Shown piece by piece: positions 27,743 to 36,237 of a DNA stretch of 64,000 nucleotides. The stretch covers positions 124,001-188,000 of the forward strand of contig JAFEEG010000010.1 in NCBI GenBank assembly GCA_018241225.1, read 5' to 3'. The notes below the pieces were generated by a model. It made no database searches and was not told the origin of the DNA. It saw only the letters and a program-made list of their open reading frames with translations. This stretch comes from Pseudomonadota bacterium (GTDB lineage Bacteria > Pseudomonadota > Gammaproteobacteria > Burkholderiales > Burkholderiaceae_C). Made by a program: the position numbers and the translations under genes. Each line of letters begins with the position of its first letter. Position 1 is the first letter of the stretch.

Positions 27743-28483
27743 ATGAATTCCCGTCCTTCCGACCACGTGCTCATCGTCGATGACGACCGCGAGATCCGAG
27801 AACTGCTCACCACCTACCTCGTCAAGAACGGCCTGCGCGTGGTCGCGGTGCCCACCGGTCGGCACATGCGTGCCGCGCTCGAGTCTTCCGGGCCCTTCGA
27901 CCTGATCATCCTGGACCTGATGCTGCCCGGCGAGGACGGGCTCACCCTGTGCCGCGACCTGCGCACCGGAAAGTACAAGGCCACGCCGATCCTGATGCTC
28001 ACCGCACGCAGCGAAGAGGCCGACCGCATCCTGGGCCTGGAGATGGGCGCGGACGACTACCTGGCCAAGCCCTTCTCGGCGCGCGAGCTGCTGGCGCGCA
28101 TCCGGGCCGTGATGCGCCGCACCCGCATGCTGCCGCCCAACATGCAGTCCACCGAATCGGCACGCATGCTCGCCTTCGGCCCCTGGCGGGTCGACACCTC
28201 CGAGCGCCACCTGATCGACGATACCGGCACGATGGTGGCGCTCAGCGGCGCCGAGTACCGGCTGCTGCGCACCTTCCTCGACCACCCCAACGTCGTGCTC
28301 AGCCGCGACCAGTTGCTCAACCTCACGCAGGGGCGCGAGGCCGAGCTGTTCGAGCGCTCGGTCGACCTGCTGGTCAGCCGGCTGCGCCAGCGCCTGCGCG
28401 ACGACGCGCGCGAACCGCGCTACATCAAGACCGTGCGCAGCGAAGGCTACGTGTTCGCCTCGACGGTGCAGTCGGGCGACTGA
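27743..28483 (+). CDS. OmpR-family response regulator
   Basis: A 246-aa regulator. The receiver domain shows the acidic pair in VLIVDDDREI, the phospho-acceptor Asp in LIILDLMLPGEDG, the Thr in MLTARSEE and the Lys in DDYLAKPFS. The C-terminal winged helix (LSGAEYRLLRTFLDHP then SVDLLVSRLRQRLRD, RSEGYVF) is of the OmpR/PhoB type. Divergent from the EnvZ-like kinase. Boxes with 10-base direct repeats upstream of this gene, the DipZ-like gene and the hydrolase gene are its probable binding sites. Confidence 0.95.
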   Translation: MNSRPSDHVLIVDDDREIRELLTTYLVKNGLRVVAVPTGRHMRAALESSGPFDLIILDLMLPGEDGLTLCRDLRTGKYKATPILMLTARSEEADRILGLEMGADDYLAKPFSARELLARIRAVMRRTRMLPPNMQSTESARMLAFGPWRVDTSERHLIDDTGTMVALSGAEYRLLRTFLDHPNVVLSRDQLLNLTQGREAELFERSVDLLVSRLRQRLRDDAREPRYIKTVRSEGYVFASTVQSGD

Positions 28484-28490
28484 GGGGCCT

Positions 28491-28625
28491 TCAGCTGCCG
28501 GGCCAGCGCCGCCGCCTCGTGGTGGCGACCTGGGACGAAGTGATGGTCTGGCAGTTCACCGGGTTGCGAAGCTCGTTGGCCAGGCCACCGGCGAAGAAGA
28601 AAAGGGCGATCCAGAGTTTTTTCAT
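28491..28625 (-). CDS. Possible 44-aa secreted or membrane peptide
   Basis: A 44-codon frame from ATG 28625 to TGA 28491 begins MKKLWIALFFFAGGLANEL, a credible short signal sequence, and ends in a basic tail. There is no good ribosome-binding site and no recognisable domain. It occupies part of the 334-base interval between the response regulator and the hydrolase, otherwise non-coding. Chance reading frame is a real alternative. Confidence 0.3.
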   Translation of the reverse strand: MKKLWIALFFFAGGLANELRNPVNCQTITSSQVATTRRRRWPGS

Positions 28626-28696
28626 GCGCTGATGTTCTGCCCGCGCATGGGGGCGCACCCGTCCGTGCGAAATCTATTGTCGGCAAAGCGCCCCGA

Positions 28697-28711
28697 GATA
28701 CACAGCGATAC
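28697..28711. promoter_or_regulatory. Third response-regulator box, upstream of the hydrolase gene
   Basis: GATACACAGCGATAC matches the box at 26161-26175 at 13 of 15 positions, keeping both ATAC units at 10-base spacing. It lies 107 bases before the epoxide-hydrolase-like start, placing that gene in the same candidate regulon. Confidence 0.55.
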
Positions 28712-28817
28712 GCAGCAGCACCGAGCAGCGGCGCTTCTCGCCCACATTCGCCCTTGCCAGTCGCCAAGCGGCTGACGTCATCACCCCCGAATTCAACAAC
28801 GCAAGGAGCTGACCCCC

Positions 28818-29870
28818 ATGTCCGATTCATTCAACCTGCCGCGCCGATCGTTCCTGGGCACGGCCACCCTCGGTGTCGCCGCAGCCCAGCTGCTTGCCGC
28901 GATGCCGGCTTTTGCCCAGGAAGCGGGCACGCCGGCCTCGGCCGGCCGGGGCCGCGGCGGAAACGGGGCACGGCGCATGGAGCCGCTCAAGACCATCGAT
29001 GCCGGCGTGCTCAACGTGGCCTACTACGAGGCCGGCCCCGCCAATGGCGAACCGGTGATCCTGCTGCACGGCTGGCCCTACGACATCCACACCTATGCCG
29101 ACGTGGCGCAGCTGCTGGCCGCAGCCGGCCGCCGCGTCATCGTGCCGTACCTGCGCGGCTACGGGGCCACGCGCTTCCTGTCGAGCGAGACGCCGCGCAA
29201 CGGCCAGCAGGCGGCCATTGCGGTGGACATGATCGCGCTGATGGACGCGCTGAAGATCCGCAGCGCCACCATTGGCGGCTGCGACTGGGGCGCGCGCACC
29301 GCCTGCATCATGGCCGCGCTGTGGCCCGAGCGGATGAAGGCGCTGGTGTCGGTCAGCGGCTATCTCATCGGCAGCCAGGCGGCCGGCAAGATCCCGCTGC
29401 CGCCGCAGGCCGAGCTGCAATGGTGGTACCAGTACTACTTCGCCACCGAGCGCGGCCGTGCCGGCTACGAGAAGAACCGCGAGGCCTTTGCCAAGCTCAT
29501 CTGGCAGACCGCATCGCCCAAGTGGGACTTCGATGCGGCCACCTACGAGCGCAGCGCCCGCGCCTTCGACAACCCCGACCACGTCGCCATCACGGTGCAC
29601 AACTACCGCTGGCGCCTCGGCCTGGCCGATGGCGAGGCGAAGTACCAGGCGCTCGAAGACCGGCTGGCCCAGGCGCCGGTGATTACCGTGCCCACCATCA
29701 CGCTCGAGGGCGATGCCAACGGCGCGCCGCACCCGGAACCGGCTGCCTACGCGAAGAAGTTCTCGGGCAGCTACGAGCACCGCAACGTGCAGGGCGGCAT
29801 CGGCCACAACCTGCCGCAGGAGGCGCCGCAAGCCTTCGCCACCGCCATCCTCGACGTGGCGCAGCACTGA
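28818..29870 (+). CDS. Tat-exported alpha/beta hydrolase, epoxide hydrolase-like
   Basis: A 350-aa alpha/beta hydrolase with a twin-arginine signal (LPRRSFLGTATLGVAAA, cleavage near AFAQEA). The oxyanion region HGWPYD and the RGYGATRF motif resemble epoxide hydrolases; the nucleophile elbow is GGCDWGAR, an aspartate as in epoxide hydrolases and haloalkane dehalogenases. A histidine near the end (GGIGHNLPQEAP) completes the triad. It should act in the periplasm. A strong AAGGAG site precedes ATG 28818. The upstream response-regulator box suggests control by the adjacent two-component system. The substrate is unknown. Confidence 0.88.
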   Translation: MSDSFNLPRRSFLGTATLGVAAAQLLAAMPAFAQEAGTPASAGRGRGGNGARRMEPLKTIDAGVLNVAYYEAGPANGEPVILLHGWPYDIHTYADVAQLLAAAGRRVIVPYLRGYGATRFLSSETPRNGQQAAIAVDMIALMDALKIRSATIGGCDWGARTACIMAALWPERMKALVSVSGYLIGSQAAGKIPLPPQAELQWWYQYYFATERGRAGYEKNREAFAKLIWQTASPKWDFDAATYERSARAFDNPDHVAITVHNYRWRLGLADGEAKYQALEDRLAQAPVITVPTITLEGDANGAPHPEPAAYAKKFSGSYEHRNVQGGIGHNLPQEAPQAFATAILDVAQH

Positions 29871-29885
29871 AAAGGGGGGCGGCAG

Positions 29886-30560
29886 CTACCGCCGCGCAAA
29901 CAGCGGTTGCTCGAAATGCGCAACGCGCGTGATTCGCCCGGCAATGCACACTTCGCGAAACTGATAGAGAAATGCCGCTGTCGGCGCTGCGATCCAAGTC
30001 AGGCCGACGGGCATGCGCAGCACCGGTTGCGTGCTGTCCTCGATGGGATCGAGCCACGGTGCGTCGGCGCGCATGAACTCGCTCACCGGAATGCGGTGGA
30101 TGCTCGCAACCTCGTCGGGGTTGGGCACCAGTTCGCGCGCCTGGCCGGCCCACACCACCACCGGCGTGATGGCAAAGCCCGAGCGGGTGACGAAGTCGTC
30201 CAGGCGCCCGAGGACGGCGCTGGGCTCCAGGCGCAGGCCGACTTCCTCGTGCAGTTCGCGCAACGCGGCCTGCTCGGGCGTTTCCCCCTCGTCCATGGCA
30301 CCGCCGGGCAGTGCCCATTGGCCGGGGTGCTTGCGCAGCTGCTCCGAGCGCCGCGTGAGCAGCACCGCGGCGCTGCGGCTCCAGCCAGCAGGGGCCTCGA
30401 TGCCGGGCAGCATGGCGCCCGTGCCTTCCTCGATCAGGGCCAGTGCCACGGCAGCCCGGCGCGAATCGGGCGCGGGCAGGCTTTGCAGCTCCAAGCGTGC
30501 GAGCCTGTCGGCGATCAGTTCACGGAAGGCGGGGTCGAGGTCCATGCGGATGCATTTCAT
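29886..30560 (-). CDS. Nudix hydrolase, CoA pyrophosphatase-like
   Basis: About 224 residues with a complete Nudix box running from GGAMDEGETPEQ to ALRELHEEVGL, in a protein whose layout (LLTRRSEQLRKHPGQWALPG before the box) resembles NudL-type CoA diphosphatases. Such enzymes hydrolyse nucleoside diphosphate-X compounds with Mg2+. The start is uncertain: ATG 30560 is used, with GTG 30563 and ATG 30542 as alternatives. It lies 18 bases downstream of the LysR gene on the same strand, so may be cotranscribed; it converges on the hydrolase gene. Confidence 0.88.
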   Translation of the reverse strand: MKCIRMDLDPAFRELIADRLARLELQSLPAPDSRRAAVALALIEEGTGAMLPGIEAPAGWSRSAAVLLTRRSEQLRKHPGQWALPGGAMDEGETPEQAALRELHEEVGLRLEPSAVLGRLDDFVTRSGFAITPVVVWAGQARELVPNPDEVASIHRIPVSEFMRADAPWLDPIEDSTQPVLRMPVGLTWIAAPTAAFLYQFREVCIAGRITRVAHFEQPLFARR

Positions 30561-30578
30561 CACGACGAGGGCGGGCCT

Positions 30579-31598
30579 TCACGCGTCGGCCTTGCTCCTT
30601 GGGCCCGGCCCCAGCCATTCGGCTTCCCAGGCGCCGGTGCGGATCATCTGCTGCATTTCCTGCAGCAAGGCATCCATTACCACCTGCGTGGCCGCATCCA
30701 CCGGCCGGCCCGCCTGCGTGGCCAGCGAATAGGTGCGCAGCAGGTCGGGCCGCTTCACGCGTGCCACCACCCAGCTCGGGCGCGGCTGCGGTTGGTCGTG
30801 CAGCGCGCAGGCCGGCGTGAAGGTGAAGCCCGCGCCGCTGAGGTAGAGCGAGCGGATGACGCGGGTGGAATCCTGCTCGTGCGCAATGTTCGCCTGCAGG
30901 CCCAGCGCCGCGGCGGCGTCTTCCACGCTGCGCCGGATGGCGAAGCGGCGCGACTGCAGCACCAGCGGCTGCACGACCGCGTCGGCAAAGGCGATCTCCG
31001 GGCGCGGCTGCGGGGTGGCCTTCTTTCGGGCCGCCTTGGCCCTGGACGGCGGCTGGCGCAGCATCGTGGCCACCGTGCCGTCGACGTCATGGCCGCAGAA
31101 GTACACCGCCTCGCGCACCAGCGGCTGGCACTGCAGGCCTTCCACCTGCGGCGCGTCGACCAGGATGCCGACATCGGCGCGACGGTCCAGCATGGCCTTT
31201 TTCACGCCCAGGCTCAGGTCGTCGTGCACGAATACGCGGATGCGCGGGTGCGACTTTTTCATGGCCGCCAGTACCGGCCCCATGAGCAGCGATGCGAGCA
31301 GGAAGGGCAGGGCCACCACCACCGAGCCTTCTGGCCCCTGGGGCAGCCGCTGGATGCGTTCGCGCACCGCGTCGGCATCGCTGAGCAGTCTTCGCGCATC
31401 GTCGTACAGCTGCACGCCGGCCGGCGTGGGCGTGACGCCGGCGTGCGAGCGGTCGAACAGCTGCACGCCCAGCTCGCCTTCGAGCTTCTTGATCTGGGCG
31501 GTGAGCGCGGGCTGCGCAATGTAGAGGCTGCCGGCCGCGCGAGACAGGCTGCCGGCTTCCAGCACGGTGATGAAGTAGCGCAGGGTGCGCAGGTCCAC
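30579..31598 (-). CDS. LysR family transcriptional regulator
   Basis: A 339-aa regulator with the LysR helix-turn-helix at the N-terminus (LRTLRYFITVLEAGSLSRAA then LTAQIKKLEGELGVQLFDRS), and a substrate-binding domain from about residue 90. The only plausible start is GTG 31598, giving (V/M)DLRTLRYF as expected; no ATG is available. A Lys/Arg/Pro-rich insert (about residues 185-200, RAKAARKKATPQPRP) interrupts the effector domain and is unusual. It follows the GntR gene by 19 bases and dctA before that, so two different regulators ride on the dctA transcript. Confidence 0.92.
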   Translation of the reverse strand: MDLRTLRYFITVLEAGSLSRAAGSLYIAQPALTAQIKKLEGELGVQLFDRSHAGVTPTPAGVQLYDDARRLLSDADAVRERIQRLPQGPEGSVVVALPFLLASLLMGPVLAAMKKSHPRIRVFVHDDLSLGVKKAMLDRRADVGILVDAPQVEGLQCQPLVREAVYFCGHDVDGTVATMLRQPPSRAKAARKKATPQPRPEIAFADAVVQPLVLQSRRFAIRRSVEDAAAALGLQANIAHEQDSTRVIRSLYLSGAGFTFTPACALHDQPQPRPSWVVARVKRPDLLRTYSLATQAGRPVDAATQVVMDALLQEMQQMIRTGAWEAEWLGPGPRSKADA

Positions 31599-31617
31599 GG
31601 TGCCGGTCTTCTGCTCG

Positions 31618-32331
31618 TCAGCGGACGCCGTGGCGGGTGGGCAGGGCCACCGGTGCCAGCGTGGCGCGCAGCCGCTCGTCGGCGCCGGGCCGGGCGGGCA
31701 CTTCGACTTCCAGCGCCTGCTCCACATTGCCGATGTGGTCGAGCATGAGCTCGCGTGCCCTGGCCGTGTCGCCGTCTTCCAGCGCGGCCACGATGGCTGC
31801 ATGCTCGGCGCACGATTCGCTGGCCTCGTGGGTGGACTGGTAGAGCGTGGCCGCCAGCGTGGTTCGGGCCGTGAGGTCGCGCAGCACGTCCACCAGCAGG
31901 CGGTGGCCCATCTGGTCGGCCAGGCACACGTGGAAGTCGGCCAGCAGGAAGGCGCGGGTGGCGGCGTCGGCGCCGGCAATGGCGCGCTTCTCGTCGGCAA
32001 TGTGTTCGCGCAGCTTGCGGATCACCTTCGACAAGGGGCGTCCGGCCTCGGCCAGGATGCCGGCCTCGACGATGCGGCGGGCCGAGAAGGCATCGCGCGC
32101 TTCGTCCACCGAAGGCTCCACCACGAACCAGCCGCGCCGCGATTGCACCGCCACGAAGCCGCGCGCCTGCAACTGCATCAGCGCCTCGCGCACCATGGTG
32201 CGACTCACCCCGAAGTTCTCTGCCAGTTGCTGCTCGCCCAGGCGTTCGCCGGGTGCGAGCTTCTGGGCCAGGATGGCTTCGACCACGCGCTCGGCGATGG
32301 TGGTGGGGCTGATTTCCGTGGGGGTGGGCAT
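31618..32331 (-). CDS. GntR family regulator, FCD type (dctA operon)
   Basis: A 237-aa regulator: winged helix-turn-helix (LAENFGVSRTMVREALMQLQ) followed by an FCD effector domain (FSARRIVEAGILAEAGRPL, ADFHVCLADQMGHRLL, with the metal-binding histidines, and CAEHAAIVAALEDGD). The start ATG 32331 lies 14 bases after the dctA stop. Candidate operators at 33724-33756 in front of dctA suggest it represses its own operon and is relieved by a carboxylic acid, the usual ligand class for FCD proteins. Confidence 0.92.
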   Translation of the reverse strand: MPTPTEISPTTIAERVVEAILAQKLAPGERLGEQQLAENFGVSRTMVREALMQLQARGFVAVQSRRGWFVVEPSVDEARDAFSARRIVEAGILAEAGRPLSKVIRKLREHIADEKRAIAGADAATRAFLLADFHVCLADQMGHRLLVDVLRDLTARTTLAATLYQSTHEASESCAEHAAIVAALEDGDTARARELMLDHIGNVEQALEVEVPARPGADERLRATLAPVALPTRHGVR

Positions 32332-32345
32332 GGCCTGAGCGTATC

Positions 32346-33701
32346 TCAGTGCATGCCGTGGGCAGCGGCGGCCACCACCGGGGAGCCGTGCCCTGCGGCC
32401 ACGGGCGAGTCGGGCTCTGCCAGCGGCTCGTCTTCGGGCGAATGGGTGCCGTCGAGCACGGCGCGGGCCCGTTCGCGGTCGATGTCGCCTTCCCAGGAGG
32501 CGATGGCCACGGTGGCAACGCAGTTGCCGATCAGGTTGCCCAGCGCACGGGCGATGCCCATGAACCAGTCGACCGAGAGCACCAGCACCAGGCCGATGGC
32601 CGGAATGGCCGGAATGGCGTGCAGCGTTGCCGCGAGCACCACGATGGCCGAGCCCGGCACGCCGTGCGCGCCCTTGGAGGTGACCAGCGCAATGGCCAGG
32701 ATGGTCAGCAGGTCGGCCATCGAGATCGGCGTGTTGGTGGCCTGCGCGATGAACACCGCGGCCAGCGTGATGTAGATCGAGAAGGCGTCGAGGTTGAACG
32801 AGTAGCCGGTAGGAATGACCAGGCCCACGGTGGAGTCGCCGATGCCCATGCGGCGCAGCTTGGCCATGATCTGCGGCAGCACCGCGTCCGACGAGGTGGT
32901 GGCGAAGACGATGGCGAGTTCTTCACGCAGGTAGCGCAGAAGCTTGAACAGGCTCAGCCCCGACAGCCGCATGACGATGCCCAGCACCACGGAAACGAAC
33001 AGGAACACCGCCACGTAGAACAGCAGCACCAGCATGCCCAGCTGCTTGAGCGAGCCGATGCCGTACTGGCCCACCGTGAAGCCGATGGCGCCCAGCACGC
33101 CCAGCGGCGCCAGCTTGATGACGATGCCCATGATCTTGAACAGGATGAGCGAGAGCGCATCCACGAAGGTGGCCACCGGCTTGCCGCGCTCGCCCAGCAG
33201 CGTGAGCGCGCAGCCGAACAGCACCGCGAACACCAGCACCTGCAGCACGTCGCCCTTGGCGAAGGCGTCGCCGATGGTGGTGGGGATCAGCTTCATGATG
33301 AAGTCCACCGTGCCGCCGCTGGTGAGCTTGTCGGCGTTGCTGGCGTAGGCCGACAGGCCCGAGGCGTCGAGCTTGCTCGGGTCCACGTTCATGCCCGTGC
33401 CGGGGTGGAAGACAAAGCCCAGCACCAGGCCCAGGCCCAGGGCGATGGTGGTCAGCACCTCGAAGTAGATCAGCGCCTTGACGCCCACCCGCCCCACGCG
33501 CCGCAGGTCGCCCGCGCCGGCGATGCCGTGCACCACCACGCAGAACACCAGCAGCGGAATGATCATCTTGATCAGCTTGATGAAGCCGTCGCCCAGCGGC
33601 TTGAGCTTGGCGGCGAATTCAGGAAAGAACAGGCCGAGAGCGACGCCCAGGATGAGCGCGATCACGACCTGTCCGAAGAGGGATTTGGCAAAGCGGAACA
33701 T
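32346..33701 (-). CDS. dctA: C4-dicarboxylate/H+ (Na+) symporter DctA
   Basis: A 451-aa DAACS-family carrier. It begins FAKSLFGQVVIALILGVALG as in DctA, and holds family signatures TTSSDAVLPQIMAKL, VGLVIPTGYSFNLD and GAHGVPGSAIVVLAATL. Eight transmembrane helices and two re-entrant loops are expected. DctA imports succinate, fumarate, malate or similar acids. It is the first gene of a dctA-gntR-lysR operon. The last 40 residues are acidic and not conserved. Given two private regulators, its preferred substrate may be a less common dicarboxylate. Confidence 0.95.
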   Translation of the reverse strand: MFRFAKSLFGQVVIALILGVALGLFFPEFAAKLKPLGDGFIKLIKMIIPLLVFCVVVHGIAGAGDLRRVGRVGVKALIYFEVLTTIALGLGLVLGFVFHPGTGMNVDPSKLDASGLSAYASNADKLTSGGTVDFIMKLIPTTIGDAFAKGDVLQVLVFAVLFGCALTLLGERGKPVATFVDALSLILFKIMGIVIKLAPLGVLGAIGFTVGQYGIGSLKQLGMLVLLFYVAVFLFVSVVLGIVMRLSGLSLFKLLRYLREELAIVFATTSSDAVLPQIMAKLRRMGIGDSTVGLVIPTGYSFNLDAFSIYITLAAVFIAQATNTPISMADLLTILAIALVTSKGAHGVPGSAIVVLAATLHAIPAIPAIGLVLVLSVDWFMGIARALGNLIGNCVATVAIASWEGDIDRERARAVLDGTHSPEDEPLAEPDSPVAAGHGSPVVAAAAHGMH

Positions 33702-33723
33702 GGGTTGTCTCCGGTCTTGAGAG

Positions 33724-33756
33724 TTGTATGCAAGTTAGTCTTTTGCTTGCATACAA
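33724..33756. promoter_or_regulatory. Paired GntR operators before dctA (mirrored)
   Basis: TTGTATGCAAG (33724-33734) and its exact reverse complement CTTGCATACAA (33746-33756) are separated by 11 bases. Each arm is itself a near-palindrome of the FCD-GntR type. The centres are 22 bases apart, two helical turns. The core TTGCATACAA recurs exactly at 61923-61932 in another GntR promoter. Confidence 0.65.
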
Positions 33757-33848
33757 GCAGTGTAGGCAAGACCGTGCCAGGGCGTTCCGCGGGTTAACCC
33801 GGGAGCGAGTTGCAATGTGTGTCAGGCCTGTCCAGGCTGCCCTTGCCG

Positions 33849-35228
33849 TCACGCCAGCGGGCGGATGTTCTGGTTCATGCGGAAGAAGTTGCCGGGGTCG
33901 AACCGGGCCTTGATCTGCTGCAGCCGCCGGTAGTTGGGGCCGTAGGCCGCCGCCACCGGGTCGCCCGCCTCGTCGTTGTCCAGGTAGTTGACGTAGCGCC
34001 CCGCGGCGAAGAAGGGCTGCATCCGTTCATGGGTGTCGCGGGCCCAGGCGATGCATGCGTCGGTATCCGCCGGTTGCAGCCACTGGGTGAGCACGAGAAA
34101 GTTGTAGCCCTCGCGCCGGTGCGGGAAGGCCGTGTCGGCCGCGCCGCGCCGGGCGACCGCGCCATGCATGTGCTCGATCAGCAACTGCCCCATGGGCGTC
34201 GGGCAGCGCGCGAAGCAATCGACCATGGTGTCGATGGCCGCATCGCTCAGCTCGGCAAGGAAACTGGACTTCCAGTAGTTGAGCGCACCCTTGGGGTAGC
34301 CGGCGTCGAGCATGGCGTTGAGCGCGGAGTACGGCATCGGACCCAGGGCGTCCATGAGAGGTGGAGCGAACTGCTTGAGCGGCTGCATGGCCTTTTCGCC
34401 GTCTTCCAGCGGCCCGCAGTGGCAAGTGACCATGGCGGCCACTGGCACGCCGGAGCCGTCCGGCGAGGGCGCCAGCGTGGCGATCAGCGTCTGCTCGTCG
34501 GGCAGCGAGCGTGTGCTGTCTGCGAAGAACCGGAGCAGGGCGCGGGCACGTTCGATGGGGTGCACGAGCGCGCCACCCGTGATGGTGGGCCCGACCGGAT
34601 GCAAGGCGTATTCGAAGGCGGTGGCAACGCCGAAATTCCCGCCGCCGCCGCGAAGCGCCCAGAAGAGCTCGGGCTCGTGCTTCGCGCTCGCCTGCACAAC
34701 CTCGCCGTCGGCGGTGACGAGCTCTACCGCCAGCAGGTTGTCCAATGCGAGCCCGTGCTTGCCCATCAGCCATCCCAGCCCGCCGCCCAGGGTCAGCCCC
34801 GCAATGCCGGTGCTGGAGACCACGCCCCCCGTGACGGCCAGGCCGTGCAGCTGCGTCTCGCGGTTGAGCTCGCCCCAGGTGACACCGCCTTGCGCCCAGG
34901 CGCTCCTGCGCTGCGGATCGACGCGGATGCCCTTCATGGGTGACAGGTCGATCACCACCCCGCCGTCGATCACCGCCCGTCCCGCCACGTTGTGGCCCCC
35001 GCCGCGCACCGCCACTTCCAGGCCCAGGCTTCGGGTCAGTTCGAGTGCAGCCACCACGTCGGCCACGCCATGGCACCTGGCGATCAGGGCGGGCCGCTTG
35101 TCGACCAGGCCGTTGTGGACCTTTCTCGCGTCTTCGTAGCCTGAGTCGGCGGGCTGCAGGAGCTGCCCGCGGAAACTGGAAGCCAGCTCGGCCGCGGCGT
35201 CTGCCACGGATGCAATCGGCGAGTGCAT
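33849..35228 (-). CDS. FAD-linked oxidoreductase, berberine bridge enzyme-like
   Basis: A 459-aa flavoprotein of the FAD_binding_4/BBE family. The FAD-binding N-terminal domain has AVRGGGHNVAGRAV, whose histidine (near residue 76) is the covalent flavin anchor in this family, then TGGVVSSTGIAGLTLGGGLG and LFWALRGGGGNFGVAT. The C-terminal BBE motif (YGPNYRRLQQIKARFDPGN) is complete. I could not confirm the second anchor cysteine. ATG 35228 has GAAGGAG before it. Related enzymes oxidise sugars, alcohols or aromatic alcohols with O2. Divergent from a LysR gene that probably controls it. Confidence 0.93.
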   Translation of the reverse strand: MHSPIASVADAAAELASSFRGQLLQPADSGYEDARKVHNGLVDKRPALIARCHGVADVVAALELTRSLGLEVAVRGGGHNVAGRAVIDGGVVIDLSPMKGIRVDPQRRSAWAQGGVTWGELNRETQLHGLAVTGGVVSSTGIAGLTLGGGLGWLMGKHGLALDNLLAVELVTADGEVVQASAKHEPELFWALRGGGGNFGVATAFEYALHPVGPTITGGALVHPIERARALLRFFADSTRSLPDEQTLIATLAPSPDGSGVPVAAMVTCHCGPLEDGEKAMQPLKQFAPPLMDALGPMPYSALNAMLDAGYPKGALNYWKSSFLAELSDAAIDTMVDCFARCPTPMGQLLIEHMHGAVARRGAADTAFPHRREGYNFLVLTQWLQPADTDACIAWARDTHERMQPFFAAGRYVNYLDNDEAGDPVAAAYGPNYRRLQQIKARFDPGNFFRMNQNIRPLA

Positions 35229-35270
35229 GGTGTGCTCCTTCGGGGTTGAAATTTGCCTCGACTCTCGTTT

Positions 35271-35287
35271 CAGTTCCAGGTGAACTG
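35271..35287. promoter_or_regulatory. LysR-type box between the BBE-like gene and lysR
   Basis: CAGTTC-N5-GAACTG is a perfect six-base inverted repeat with the T-N11-A spacing of LysR operators. It sits 20 bases before the lysR start and 43 before the oxidase start, in a 79-base divergent interval. Confidence 0.5.
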
Positions 35288-35307
35288 CTTTCATCTACAT
35301 TGGCTGC

Positions 35308-36219
35308 ATGCACAAGCTGCCGCCTCTGATCGAGTTGCGCGCCTTCGACGCTGCCGCGCGTCACATGAGCTTCAAGAAGGCGGCGCTGGAGCTGTGCGTT
35401 TCCCCCACCGCCATCAGCCACCAGGTCCGCCTGCTCGAGCTCTACTGCGGCTGCGCCCTGTTTCGCCGCAGGCCCCGACCCCTGGCCCTGACCGAAGCGG
35501 GGGCGCGACTGTTTCCCGCGGTTCGTGGCGGGCTGGAAGGCTTTGCCACCGCCATCGAGGCCGTCAAGCGGGACGGTGCCCAGCAGGCGCTTCGCGTGAC
35601 GGCCACCAATGCATTCGCCAGCCGCTGGCTGGTGCCGCGCCTGCCAGCGTGGCGCACGCTGCATCCGCGCATGCCGCTGGAGGTGATCGGCACCGACGCG
35701 GTGCTCGACCTGCAGTCCGCCGGCGACGGCGACGTTGCCATTCGCTATGCCACCAGCCGCGCCGTGCCGACGGATGGCATCGTCGACGCGCTGGTGAGCG
35801 ACACCTTCTGGCCCGTGTGCAGCCCGCGCCTGGTGTCCGAGGGCGCACTTGCGCGGCCCGCCGACCTCGCCATGCATGTGCTGGTGCACGCCTACTGGTC
35901 GCCGGCCGATCGCGAGCCGCCCACCTGGCAGCAATGGCTGGCCGTGGCCGCGCGCAAGTGGCGCGGCGTGCCCGACTTCAAGACCATGCAGCACCTGAGC
36001 TTTCGCGAGGAACTGCATGCCATCGAGGCCGTGATCGCCGGCCAGGGCATCGGGATCTTCAGCGACGTGCTGGTGGCGCCCGAGCTTGCCGCCGGCACGC
36101 TGGTCAAGGCGTTTCCCCTGAGCTTGCCGGGCTACGGCTTCTATGTGATCCGCCGGCCCGGGCATCCGCGCGAGAAGACCATCCAGGCCTTCTCGCAATG
36201 GCTGCACTCGGTGGCCTGA
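35308..36219 (+). CDS. LysR family regulator, GcvA-like
   Basis: A 303-aa LysR protein. The helix-turn-helix reads LRAFDAAARHMSFKKAALEL then SPTAISHQVRLLE, the GcvA-subgroup pattern, and the effector domain ends FREELHAIEAVIAGQGIGIF. Despite the resemblance to GcvA, it is far from the glycine cleavage genes, and its divergent neighbour is the BBE-like oxidase gene, so it is more likely that gene's regulator. ATG 35308 agrees with the family N-terminus. Confidence 0.93.
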   Translation: MHKLPPLIELRAFDAAARHMSFKKAALELCVSPTAISHQVRLLELYCGCALFRRRPRPLALTEAGARLFPAVRGGLEGFATAIEAVKRDGAQQALRVTATNAFASRWLVPRLPAWRTLHPRMPLEVIGTDAVLDLQSAGDGDVAIRYATSRAVPTDGIVDALVSDTFWPVCSPRLVSEGALARPADLAMHVLVHAYWSPADREPPTWQQWLAVAARKWRGVPDFKTMQHLSFREELHAIEAVIAGQGIGIFSDVLVAPELAAGTLVKAFPLSLPGYGFYVIRRPGHPREKTIQAFSQWLHSVA

Positions 36220-36237
36220 CCTGGTACGCGCCAGGCC

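Noticed and set aside
35308..36219. Naming this LysR gene gcvA because of its similarity and the gcv operon in the window
   Set aside because: It is 20 kb from gcvTHP and divergent from an oxidase gene with a LysR box between them; GcvA-like regulators are a large family with many roles.
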